Positions 6,887-13,339 of a stretch of DNA of 13,339 bases are shown piece after piece (the stretch's first letter is position 1; every line of letters starts with the position of its first letter). The notes under the pieces are model-generated. The model did not search any database. It had not been told where the DNA came from and saw only the letters and a list, made by a program, of their open reading frames with translations. A program made the position numbers and the translations under genes. The stretch spans positions 1-13,339 of the forward strand of contig JAJFGT010000159.1 of assembly GCA_021776015.1 (NCBI GenBank), given 5' to 3'. The stretch is from Alphaproteobacteria bacterium. Its GTDB lineage: Bacteria; Pseudomonadota; Alphaproteobacteria; Micavibrionales; Micavibrionaceae.

Positions 6887-7696
6887 TTATACATAATGTT
6901 CAAATATGGCGTCTTTTAGATGTTTAAGAGTCTGAGCTTCATCGTCTTGTTTCATAAGACTTTCTCCAATCAAGAATCCATCAAACCCATTCTGGGTAAG
7001 CTTCATGATATCTTGAGCAGAAGAAATCCCGCTTTCTGAAATTCTAATAATATGGTCAGGAAGGAAAGAGACGAGCTCATTTGATGTCTCTAATGAAACA
7101 TCCATTGTTTTAAGATTTCTATTGTTAATGCCAACAATATGAGGGTTAAGCTGAAGGGCTCTATCCAATTCTATTCTATTATGAATCTCAAACAAAGTAC
7201 TCATTCCTAATTCCGTTGCAAGTTCATACATCTCACCAGCAAGCGTGTCATTTAGAGCTGCCATAATCAAAAGTATGGCATCTGCACCCAGTGCACGACT
7301 CTCATAAATTTGATAAAGATCCACCATGAAATCCTTACGAAGGACAGGACAGAAAGATACATTTTTGACCTCTTTTAAATAAGTGTCATGACCTTGAAAA
7401 TAAGGTTCATCTGTTAAGCATGAAATACATGTTGCGCCTGATGCCTCATAATTTTTAGCAATAATTTTAGGAGAAAAATCTTTTCGAATAAGCCCTTTAC
7501 TTGGGGAAGCTTTCTTTATTTCAGCAATGATTGAAGGAGTCTTTTTATCTTTTTCAATCTGTAGTGCTTTTTCAAAAAGAAAGGGGGGGGAAACACTGTC
7601 TTGAATTTGATCTTCAAGGTCAGAAAGAGAATGTTTTTGTTTCATCTTTAGAACATGTTCTTTTTTTCTTTCACAAATTTGATCTAAAATATTCAT
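6887..7696 (-). CDS. trpC: Indole-3-glycerol-phosphate synthase
   Basis: A 269-residue monofunctional TrpC that closes the ring of carboxyphenylamino-deoxyribulose phosphate to indole-3-glycerol phosphate, in cytoplasmic tryptophan synthesis. It is a TIM barrel with the family's signature residues, named by comparison with the Sulfolobus enzyme: Glu59 and Lys61 in IIAEIKKASPSKG, Lys121 in LRKDF, Glu170 in LFEIHN, Asn191/Asn192 in GINNRNL, and Glu221-Ser222 in SESGI. The length is normal for the single-domain form; there is no fused TrpF domain. Its ATG overlaps the trpD stop by one base (TAATG), so translational coupling is likely. Residues 36-38 (Ser-Pro-Pro) are encoded by a run of eight C residues, odd for such an AT-rich gene. 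Confidence 0.97.
   Translation of the reverse strand: MNILDQICERKKEHVLKMKQKHSLSDLEDQIQDSVSPPFLFEKALQIEKDKKTPSIIAEIKKASPSKGLIRKDFSPKIIAKNYEASGATCISCLTDEPYFQGHDTYLKEVKNVSFCPVLRKDFMVDLYQIYESRALGADAILLIMAALNDTLAGEMYELATELGMSTLFEIHNRIELDRALQLNPHIVGINNRNLKTMDVSLETSNELVSFLPDHIIRISESGISSAQDIMKLTQNGFDGFLIGESLMKQDDEAQTLKHLKDAIFEHYV
7583..7590. repeat. G8/C8 homopolymer tract inside trpC
   Basis: Eight consecutive G residues on the plus strand, read as TCC CCC CCC (Ser36-Pro37-Pro38) in trpC. In an AT-rich gene, other Pro codons could have avoided it. Tracts of this length are prone to slippage; a one-base change would truncate TrpC early. Confidence 0.9.
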
Positions 7697-8718
7697 TATT
7701 TTTTATATGCTTTGTAATTTCCAAGAATTTCTAAGGCTGAACCATCATCAATGGCATCAGCTGCTAAATTTACACCATCTTCTAAAGAGTTAACTTTATC
7801 AGCAAGTTTTAAAACAGCGGCTGTATTTGCCAGTACAATATCCCTATAGGCGTTTTTTGCTCCTTTAAGAAGGGATTTCAAGGCTGTTGCATTTGTAAAA
7901 GGATCACCACCTTTTAGATCTTCCAAAGAATATAATGGTAGCCCAAAATCATCAGGTGTTATTATGTTCTCTGTGATTTTATTATTTTCAAGCTTTGCCA
8001 CATAGGTTTTGCCTGTTACCGTTATTTCATCTAGACCATCAGAACCATGAACAACCCACGCACGTTCAGCTCCAAGCTCTTTAAGTGCCTCTGCCATAGG
8101 GACAATGAATTGACGGTCACTAACGCCTATAAGTTGTCGTTTAGTGCCTGCCGGATTTACAAGAGGCCCAAGAAGATTAAAAATTGTTCTAAACCCAAGT
8201 TCTCTTCGAACCACAGAAAGATGCTGAAGGGAGGGGTGATGAAGTGGTGCCATTAAGAAAGCAAAACCAATTTCCTTGAGAGCTCTTTCAAGAGTTTCTT
8301 TTTTATAATTAAGAGGCACACCAAGAACTTCAAGCGTGTCAGCTGTTCCTGATTTAGACGTAGCCGCACGATTACCATGCTTTGCAACCGGAACTCCACA
8401 GGCTGCGGCGATAAGAGCGACAGCTGTGGAAACACTATAGGTCGCAAGACCTGTTCCTCCTGTCCCACAACAATCAATGGCTGTAATAGGAGCTTCAATT
8501 TTAAGAGATTTCTCTCTAAGAGCTTGAGCTGCACCAATAATTTCTTCTACTGTTTCCTCACGCGATGCAATAAAAGAGAGAAAAGAAGCAATCTGAATGT
8601 CAGACACACCACCATTTATAATGGTGAGAACAACTGATTTCATCTGTTCTCGTGTCAATGTTTGGTTCGATTGAAGCCGTTTAAGTGTTATTTTAATATC
8701 AACAGTATTTTTCATCAT
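7696..8718 (-). CDS. trpD: Anthranilate phosphoribosyltransferase
   Basis: A 340-residue TrpD that transfers phosphoribose from PRPP to anthranilate, the second step of tryptophan synthesis. The N-terminal helical domain is followed by the glycine-rich PRPP-binding loop CGTGGTG (84-90), anthranilate/PRPP-binding KHGNRAATSKSGTAD (113-127), the Mg-coordinating Asp230-Glu231 pair in GLDEIT, and NLLGPLVNPA (181-190). The length is typical of the family. Two adjacent ATGs (8716-8718 and 8713-8715) could start translation; an AGGA within the end of trpG lies about 10 nt upstream. There are four bases between the trpG stop and this start, and a one-base overlap with trpC downstream, which supports a trpG-trpD-trpC operon. 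Confidence 0.97.
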   Translation of the reverse strand: MMKNTVDIKITLKRLQSNQTLTREQMKSVVLTIINGGVSDIQIASFLSFIASREETVEEIIGAAQALREKSLKIEAPITAIDCCGTGGTGLATYSVSTAVALIAAACGVPVAKHGNRAATSKSGTADTLEVLGVPLNYKKETLERALKEIGFAFLMAPLHHPSLQHLSVVRRELGFRTIFNLLGPLVNPAGTKRQLIGVSDRQFIVPMAEALKELGAERAWVVHGSDGLDEITVTGKTYVAKLENNKITENIITPDDFGLPLYSLEDLKGGDPFTNATALKSLLKGAKNAYRDIVLANTAAVLKLADKVNSLEDGVNLAADAIDDGSALEILGNYKAYKK

Positions 8719-8722
8719 AAAA

Positions 8723-9301
8723 TCATGATCCTGTCATCTCCACAAAATTTTTAATGAGTGTCAAACCAGAATCTGTAGCGATACTCTCTGGGTGGTATTG
8801 TACACCGAAGATAGGAAGTGTTCTATGTTGAACACTCATAATAATAAGGCCATCTTCTGTTGTCGATGTAATCTCTAAACATTCTGGAGATGTATCCTGT
8901 TCAATGATCAAAGAGTGATATCGTGTAACTGTAAAAGGAGAGGGGACTCCCTCATAAATCTCCTGTCCATTATGTGTGATAGAAGATGTTTTCCCGTGAA
9001 TAGGGTGAGGCCCTTTTATGATATTTCCTCCAAAAGCTTGTCCTATACATTGATGCCCTAGGCAAATCCCAAGCAAGGGAATTTCAGAGAGAGCTGCTTT
9101 TTGGACAAGTTCAATACAAATTCCAGCTTTATCTGGAGAACAAGGGCCTGGTGAAATGATAAAACCATCTGGCTTTCTAGCTATAATATCTTCAGCACTG
9201 TAAAGATCATTACGAATAATCTCAATATCAGGATCAAACATCCCTACATATTGCATAAGGTTGTATGTAAAACTATCGTAATTATCAATCAGAATAATCA
9301 T
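8723..9301 (-). CDS. trpG: Anthranilate synthase component II (glutamine amidotransferase)
   Basis: A 192-residue class I glutamine amidotransferase that hydrolyses glutamine and passes ammonia to TrpE. The catalytic triad is visible: Cys80 in GICLGHQ, and His170 and Glu172 in VQYHPES. The oxyanion-loop motif is PGPCSP (51-56). The N-terminus ILIDNYDSFTYNL is characteristic of TrpG/PabA. PabA could not be told apart by sequence alone, and one protein serves both pathways in some bacteria, but the position next to trpD and trpC favours TrpG. It is the first gene of a minus-strand trpGDC block, and its promoter should lie in 9302-9491. The ribosome-binding site is weak (TTGAAG just before the ATG). 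Confidence 0.95.
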   Translation of the reverse strand: MIILIDNYDSFTYNLMQYVGMFDPDIEIIRNDLYSAEDIIARKPDGFIISPGPCSPDKAGICIELVQKAALSEIPLLGICLGHQCIGQAFGGNIIKGPHPIHGKTSSITHNGQEIYEGVPSPFTVTRYHSLIIEQDTSPECLEITSTTEDGLIIMSVQHRTLPIFGVQYHPESIATDSGLTLIKNFVEMTGS

Positions 9302-9491
9302 ACTTCAAATCATTGTAGGAATTTTAAACTCTCTAAACTTATCTCTTATTTTAGAGGCCTATTGCAAGCAAAATAGATTTAATATTAGAGAAAGAGTTAG
9401 TATGAATACTTGCATGGACGTATTTTTCTTGTATCTTTAGTGGAAAGAGTAATAATTTTCCCCTCCACAGCGTTATAAAATCTATTTTTCT
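9302..9491. promoter_or_regulatory. Divergent intergenic region between trpG and the yibQ-type gene
   Basis: This 190-bp AT-rich spacer must hold the start signals for trpGDC (leftward) and the deacetylase gene (rightward). Visible structure includes an inverted repeat CTCTAAA/TTTAGAG (9331-9337 and 9350-9356, 12-nt loop) just upstream of trpG, with no T run, so more like an operator than a terminator. An 11-bp inverted repeat pair, AAAATAGATTT (9370-9380) and AAATCTATTTT (9478-9488), has arms 97 nt apart. For the plus-strand gene, TATAAA (9474-9479) could be a -10 giving a very short leader. No convincing trp attenuator or Trp-codon leader peptide is present. Confidence 0.5.
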
Positions 9492-10472
9492 ATGAAATTT
9501 CTTCTTAAACCTCATCGTTTATCTGCCATTTTATTGGGAGTTATCTTCTTAATTTTCACTCAATTGGTTGTATTTAAACCATTTGAAAAACAAAATAGAG
9601 AGATTTCACCATCAGCTGTTACAACAGTAAAAACACTTTCTGAGGTAAAACCACAAACACCCATACAATTGCCTTTACAAACTGATATTCCCTCAAACTT
9701 TGAAGCTGATGACTTTCAAGACCTTATAGAAGCGTTGGATAGAATGGATGAAGAGGACATTTTTTCTGAATTTAAAGACCCCCTTGCTTCACTTCCTCAA
9801 TCAATTTCTACAATGCCTAAGATTGCGATTGTTATTGATGATATGGGTATGAATAAAGAACAATCATGGGCCGCTATTGAACTTAATTTTCCCTTAACTC
9901 TCTCATTCTTGCCATACGCAACACAGATTCAAGAAATGGCTGATAAAGGCAAAAGTAACGGGCATGATATAATGTTACATATTCCGATGCAGCCGTTGGA
10001 CACAAAGGTTAATGCTGGAGAAAATATTTTAGAAATGGGCGTTTCAGAAGAAATCCTAATAGAGCGTTTAGAACAGAATTTTTTGGCTTTAAATTCGTAC
10101 GTTGGAATTAACAATCATATGGGAAGTGCCTTTACTCAAGATGAAAACGGTATGAATATTCTAATGTCTTACCTGCAAGGAAAAAACATATTCTTTTTAG
10201 ATTCTAGAACTACGGCAGAAAGTGTTGCCGAAAATACGGCAAAAACGCATGAGGTCAATTTCCTTTCAAGAGATGTCTTTTTGGACCATGAAGAAACTTA
10301 CGAATACACAAAAGAGGCTCTAGAAAGGCTTGAGAGAATAGCTTTGGAAAATGGCTCTGCTATCGCAATTGGTCACCCCAAAGAACTTACCTTAAATACT
10401 ATAAAGAAATGGGCTTCTACCTTGGAAGCAAAAAATATTGAGTTGGTGAATTTATCTGATCTTATGAATTAA
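9492..10472 (+). CDS. Divergent polysaccharide deacetylase family protein (YibQ/DUF610-like)
   Basis: A 326-residue protein with one N-terminal membrane anchor or uncleaved signal (about 11-29), a linker to about 107, then a C-terminal NodB-like barrel (about 109-325). The motifs are those of the divergent polysaccharide deacetylase family (Pfam PF04748): IAIVIDDMG (111-119, Asp116-Asp117), HIPMQP (163-168), GINNHMGSAFT (205-215), FFLDSRTT (234-241), FLDHEE (263-268) and AIGHP (292-296). The family is predicted to act on envelope polysaccharide or peptidoglycan in the periplasm, but its activity is poorly established. No clear ribosome-binding site precedes the ATG; the candidate -10 at 9474-9479 would give a very short leader. 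It is transcribed opposite to the trp genes and sits between trpG and trpE. Confidence 0.9.
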   Translation: MKFLLKPHRLSAILLGVIFLIFTQLVVFKPFEKQNREISPSAVTTVKTLSEVKPQTPIQLPLQTDIPSNFEADDFQDLIEALDRMDEEDIFSEFKDPLASLPQSISTMPKIAIVIDDMGMNKEQSWAAIELNFPLTLSFLPYATQIQEMADKGKSNGHDIMLHIPMQPLDTKVNAGENILEMGVSEEILIERLEQNFLALNSYVGINNHMGSAFTQDENGMNILMSYLQGKNIFFLDSRTTAESVAENTAKTHEVNFLSRDVFLDHEETYEYTKEALERLERIALENGSAIAIGHPKELTLNTIKKWASTLEAKNIELVNLSDLMN

Positions 10473-10475
10473 TGT

Positions 10476-10504
10476 TTGACATAGCTGCCGTTCATTCGTA
10501 TATC
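10476..10504 (+). promoter_or_regulatory. Consensus-like sigma70 promoter for the 126-residue ORF
   Basis: A perfect -35 TTGACA (10476-10481), an optimal 17-bp spacer and TATATC (10499-10504, four of six bases) begin three bases after the yibQ-type stop. Transcription would start near 10511, about 26 nt before the ORF's ATG. This is the best promoter match seen in the window and supports the short gene downstream. Confidence 0.6.
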
Positions 10505-10536
10505 TAAGTAAGATTTCACTAAGAGAACAATGTCTA

Positions 10537-10917
10537 ATGTCAAAAAATGTACTGCAAAAAGCATATGGATTGGTTACACAAGCTGGGTTTTTAAATACCA
10601 TATTTAACTACTCAGAATCTTGTCATACTCTCAATAACCTTATAGATTTAGAAGAAGCATCAGGAATCAAATGGCATTTAACTGAAGAAAGAGCTGGGGG
10701 AGGGATGACAGAGATGTTTGCGAACGCTGATTACTATGAAACAGGTGGTATGACACATCAAAAAGCAAAAATCCTTGCAGAACGATTGAATGAGTTTGTT
10801 ATGGGCGATGCTCTCAAAGTTTATCCATCTAAGGTTTTAGGCGTTACTATAGCAAATCGTAGCTACGTTTCTATTCCCGTCGTCAATTTTAGCAAGTTAA
10901 GCTTACAATCTTCCTAA
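10537..10917 (+). CDS. Hypothetical protein, 126 residues
   Basis: I do not recognise this protein. It is soluble, without signal peptide or membrane segment. It has a helical-looking first half, a glycine-rich turn AGGGMTEM (53-60), an Asn-Ala-Asp-Tyr-Tyr segment (63-67), a predicted amphipathic helix KAKILAERLNEFVM (76-89) and a hydrophobic, beta-like C-terminus. An AAGAGA sits 10 nt upstream of the chosen ATG (10537-10539). An earlier ATG at 10530 is in another frame and soon closes. A good promoter (10476-10504) precedes it. Its TAA (10915-10917) overlaps the TAG of convergent trpE (10914-10916). Balanced amino-acid composition and the promoter argue that it is real; it could be lineage-specific or the relic of a larger gene. 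Confidence 0.65.
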   Translation: MSKNVLQKAYGLVTQAGFLNTIFNYSESCHTLNNLIDLEEASGIKWHLTEERAGGGMTEMFANADYYETGGMTHQKAKILAERLNEFVMGDALKVYPSKVLGVTIANRSYVSIPVVNFSKLSLQSS

Positions 10918-12440
10918 TTCTTCAGTAAACGGTTTCTAGCAATCTCAATAGCGTCCTGCATCGCTGACATAAGAGCTTTTGCCTTATTCACCGTTTCTTC
11001 GTACTCAGCTTGAGGGTCACTATCTGCAACAATACCAGCTCCAGATTGGATCATAATCTCACCATCTTTTATAAGAGCTGTTCGCAGTGCTATACAATTA
11101 TCTACATTCCCTGCCGCATCAAGATACCCTATGCATCCAGCATAATAATGACGAGAATCAGGCTCTAATTCATTAATAATCTCCATAGCTCGGATTTTAG
11201 GAGCCCCACTGACCGTCCCAGCTGGGAATCCAGACATAAGAGCATCCAAAGGGTGAAGGGCTTTTCTAAGTTTTCCTTCCACATTGGAAACAATGTGCAT
11301 GACATGAGAATAAAGCTCAACGTCATATTGGCTTGTTACCTCAACAGAACCTATTTCTGAAACCTTCCCTACATCATTCCGCCCTAAATCTAAAAGCATA
11401 AGATGTTCAGCACATTCTTTTTCATCTGCCAGCAATTCTTTTTTTAGAGCTATATCTTCTGCTTCATCCTTACCCCGCTTACGTGTCCCAGCAATGGGTC
11501 TAATTGTAACCGTATCATCTCTAACTCGAACCATAAGCTCAGGGCTGGATCCCACCAGAGAAAAAGATTTCATTTTGATATAAAATAAAAATGGAGAGGG
11601 ATTTATTCGTCTCAGTGATCTATAAAAATTAAAAGGAGGCAAAGGAAATCTTGATACAAACCGTTGAGAGAGAACAACTTGGAAAATATCTCCTTCTAAA
11701 ATATATTCCTTTGCCTTTTTAACTATTTTTTTAAAGGCATTCTCTTCCATATTACTTTGGAAATTGAGGGGTTTTTCTAGTTCAGAGTAGTTCAGAATAG
11801 GTTCTTGAGGTAAAGCCCCTCTGAGTTTTAATAAAACGTCATGAATACGTTTCTCACAGGAATCATAAATCGTATTGGAGTCACCTTGATAGGTTTTATA
11901 CGCAGGAACTGAAACCCACAATTTGTGATATATATTATCAAAAATTAGAATAGTCCGAGGACGGATCATAATGGTATCAGGCATATCTAATACAGTATGA
12001 GGGTGAGGGGAGACATCACCACCTAAACATACAGTTTCATACCCCATATACCCAAACAATCCAGATGTCAGCATCGGAGGAAGTGCCTTATCTGCTGGAA
12101 CTTCCACCCGACTTTCTTCTAAACGTAGCTTAAGATCTTGAAGAGGCACATTTGATATTTGAGGAGGAAAATCAGTTAAAATATTTTTGTACTGACTTAC
12201 ACCCTTTTCAAGACTCCATATCATATCAGGGTCATAGCCAATGGCAGAATATCGCCCTACAGTTTTTACTTTTTCAACAGATTCATACAAAAATGAATAT
12301 TCTTGATCATCACAAAGTTTCAAATAAGCAGAGACAGGTGTATCCGTATCAATGGGAACACAAACATAGAGAAGGGGTTGTTGACCCTTCTTACATTGTT
12401 CAAGGAAATCTTCTTTGGAAGGATAAGACTCCATACTCAC
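10914..12440 (-). CDS. trpE: Anthranilate synthase component I
   Basis: A 508-residue TrpE that converts chorismate to anthranilate with ammonia from TrpG. The N-terminal domain carries the tryptophan feedback-site motif as LYES (51-54), in place of the usual LLES; Glu and Ser are kept, so feedback inhibition is likely retained (inference). The C-terminal chorismate-binding domain has PIAGTRKRG (315-323), EHLMLLDLGRND (345-356), GFPAGTVSGAPK (404-415) and QSGAGIV (465-471), all standard for active enzymes. There is no fused TrpG domain. The start is either GTG 12438-12440, directly after the stop of the PpiD-like gene, or ATG 12432-12434; neither has a strong ribosome-binding site. The abutting genes suggest co-transcription with the foldase gene, as in other Alphaproteobacteria. 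It is separated from trpGDC by two plus-strand genes. Confidence 0.97.
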   Translation of the reverse strand: MSMESYPSKEDFLEQCKKGQQPLLYVCVPIDTDTPVSAYLKLCDDQEYSFLYESVEKVKTVGRYSAIGYDPDMIWSLEKGVSQYKNILTDFPPQISNVPLQDLKLRLEESRVEVPADKALPPMLTSGLFGYMGYETVCLGGDVSPHPHTVLDMPDTIMIRPRTILIFDNIYHKLWVSVPAYKTYQGDSNTIYDSCEKRIHDVLLKLRGALPQEPILNYSELEKPLNFQSNMEENAFKKIVKKAKEYILEGDIFQVVLSQRFVSRFPLPPFNFYRSLRRINPSPFLFYIKMKSFSLVGSSPELMVRVRDDTVTIRPIAGTRKRGKDEAEDIALKKELLADEKECAEHLMLLDLGRNDVGKVSEIGSVEVTSQYDVELYSHVMHIVSNVEGKLRKALHPLDALMSGFPAGTVSGAPKIRAMEIINELEPDSRHYYAGCIGYLDAAGNVDNCIALRTALIKDGEIMIQSGAGIVADSDPQAEYEETVNKAKALMSAMQDAIEIARNRLLKN

Positions 12441-13339
12441 TTATTCATCCGTTGGGCCATAGTTTTGAGCTAAGAGCTCATGGTTAATCTGAGTTCCTCT
12501 CTCTTGTTCAAGATGAACAACATAACTAGACATCAAATCCTGCCTAGATTGAAGAGCAATATTAGTCTTTGCTTCTTTTAAGGTTGCCGTATCTATACTG
12601 TTTGCTGGTTCAATATTTATACTTTTAATATATCCAATTACAATTCCATCTGATGTCGTTGCAAGTTTTATCTCTCCTTCATTTGCTGAGAAGAAAGTAT
12701 CTAATGCTGTTTGTGACAATCCAAAAGGAGCTGTATCAATACTGGAAAGTGTTTTTGAAACAGGGTTCAATGTTTTCAAGTCTGTTTGATTGGATTTAAT
12801 GTCAGAGAGAAGTGTCTGTGTCTCTAAAAAGTTTTTGATTTGTTTTTGTTCTGCCATCCATGAATTTATCACCCGTTGCTTCACATCTTCCAAAGGAGGA
12901 ATTATTGAAGGAATGATTTTATGAACATAGACAGTAAAAAAACGTCCATCTGATAATTCTTCAATGGGAGTACTCTCCATTTCAGAAATTTCAGAGATAT
13001 TTTGAAGAATGAGTTGTTTATCTTCTAATGAAAACTCTTCAGCATTTTTTGTAAAATATTAATTGCTAGAAACATTCTCAAGCTCAATATGGTTAAGAGG
13101 CAGTTCTTTAAGCAAAACATCAATACTTTCTCCTCCCATCAGCCGTTCATCAAGCTCATCTGAAAGCGCATAGAGTTCATCTGAAATTTTGTCCTGAAAC
13201 ATATCATTTCTAATTACTTCTGAAGCAATATCTAAGGATTGAATATTTTCTTCTAAAATAGCCGTCACCTGAAAAACATGCCAACCAAGAGCTGTTTTAA
13301 TAGGTCCCACGATAGATTCATTGTTAACGGCGAAAACTT
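12441..13339 (-). pseudogene. PpiD/SurA-like peptidyl-prolyl isomerase, C-terminal part, interrupted by an in-frame TAA (5' end outside window)
   Basis: Reading in from the right edge, one frame encodes the end of a parvulin-type rotamase domain (VGPIKTALGWHVFQVTAI) and then a helical region to ENVSSN. A TAA follows at 13059-13061. The same frame then continues without a shift through YFTKNAEEFSLEDKQ... to a normal stop at 12441-12443. That downstream part contains the typical PpiD segment with a dG-x-FFTVYVHKIIPS strand and 'PPLEDVKQRVINSW'. The two halves are therefore one gene split by a single nonsense codon. PpiD is an inner-membrane-anchored periplasmic chaperone for outer-membrane and secreted proteins; it precedes trpE in many Alphaproteobacteria. 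The downstream half still looks fully coding, so the mutation is recent, is a sequencing error, or is read through. A downstream re-start (ATG 12978-12980) would give 179 residues without the rotamase domain. Confidence 0.8.

Noticed and set aside
9359..9415. Short minus-strand ORF (18 codons, six Leu) upstream of trpG, as a possible attenuator leader peptide
   Set aside because: It has no Trp codon, no ribosome-binding site and no terminator/antiterminator pair behind it, so there is no support for trp attenuation.

Overview
The window looks like a stretch of chromosome from a low-GC (AT-rich) alphaproteobacterium. The gene set (citrate synthase next to comEC, and a SurA/PpiD-like foldase followed by trpE, then trpG-trpD-trpC) matches a neighbourhood that is well conserved in Alphaproteobacteria. 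As I recall it, that order is ppiD-trpE-trpG-trpD-trpC-moaC-moeA-lexA-comEC-gltX-gltA. The AT-rich composition and tight gene packing would suit a host-associated or Holosporales-like lineage, but that placement is a guess. No rRNA, tRNA, CRISPR array, insertion sequence or phage structural operon was recognised.

Layout from left to right. At 1-263 (+) is the 3' end of an ABC1/UbiB-type kinase gene, tail to tail with gltA (264-1568, -). A short divergent promoter region separates gltA from comEC (+, to 3778), the inner-membrane DNA-uptake channel. Convergent with comEC are two minus-strand genes that are not part of the usual neighbourhood: a type IV prepilin-like protein with Cys-bounded repeats at its C-terminus (3782-4888) and a secreted subtilisin-family protease with two Ig-like domains (5002-6831). 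A hairpin terminator lies between them. Next come trpC, trpD and trpG (6887-9301, -), a compact tryptophan-biosynthesis block. A 190-bp divergent intergenic region leads to two plus-strand genes, a YibQ-type divergent polysaccharide deacetylase (9492-10472) and an unrecognised 126-residue ORF with a consensus-like promoter (10537-10917). On the minus strand again are trpE (10914-12440) and a PpiD-like chaperone gene that runs off the right edge and carries an in-frame TAA.

How the genes work together. TrpE and TrpG form anthranilate synthase, and TrpD and TrpC carry out the next committed steps; trpF, trpB and trpA are not in the window. trpE is apparently transcribed with the PpiD-like gene, while trpGDC must have a separate promoter because two plus-strand genes lie between. 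ComEC and the pilin-like protein could both serve DNA uptake, or the pilin could be an adhesin; this is inference.

Most notable points: the premature in-frame stop in the ppiD-like gene; replacement of the expected moaC-moeA-lexA segment by protease and pilin genes; a likely comEC terminator embedded in the convergent pilin gene; convergent genes whose stop codons abut or overlap; a G8 tract inside trpC; and an orphan gene with its own good sigma70-type promoter. I see no convincing new multi-gene system; the pilin and protease pair is the best candidate for accessory biology. No stretch over 300 bases lacks a gene.
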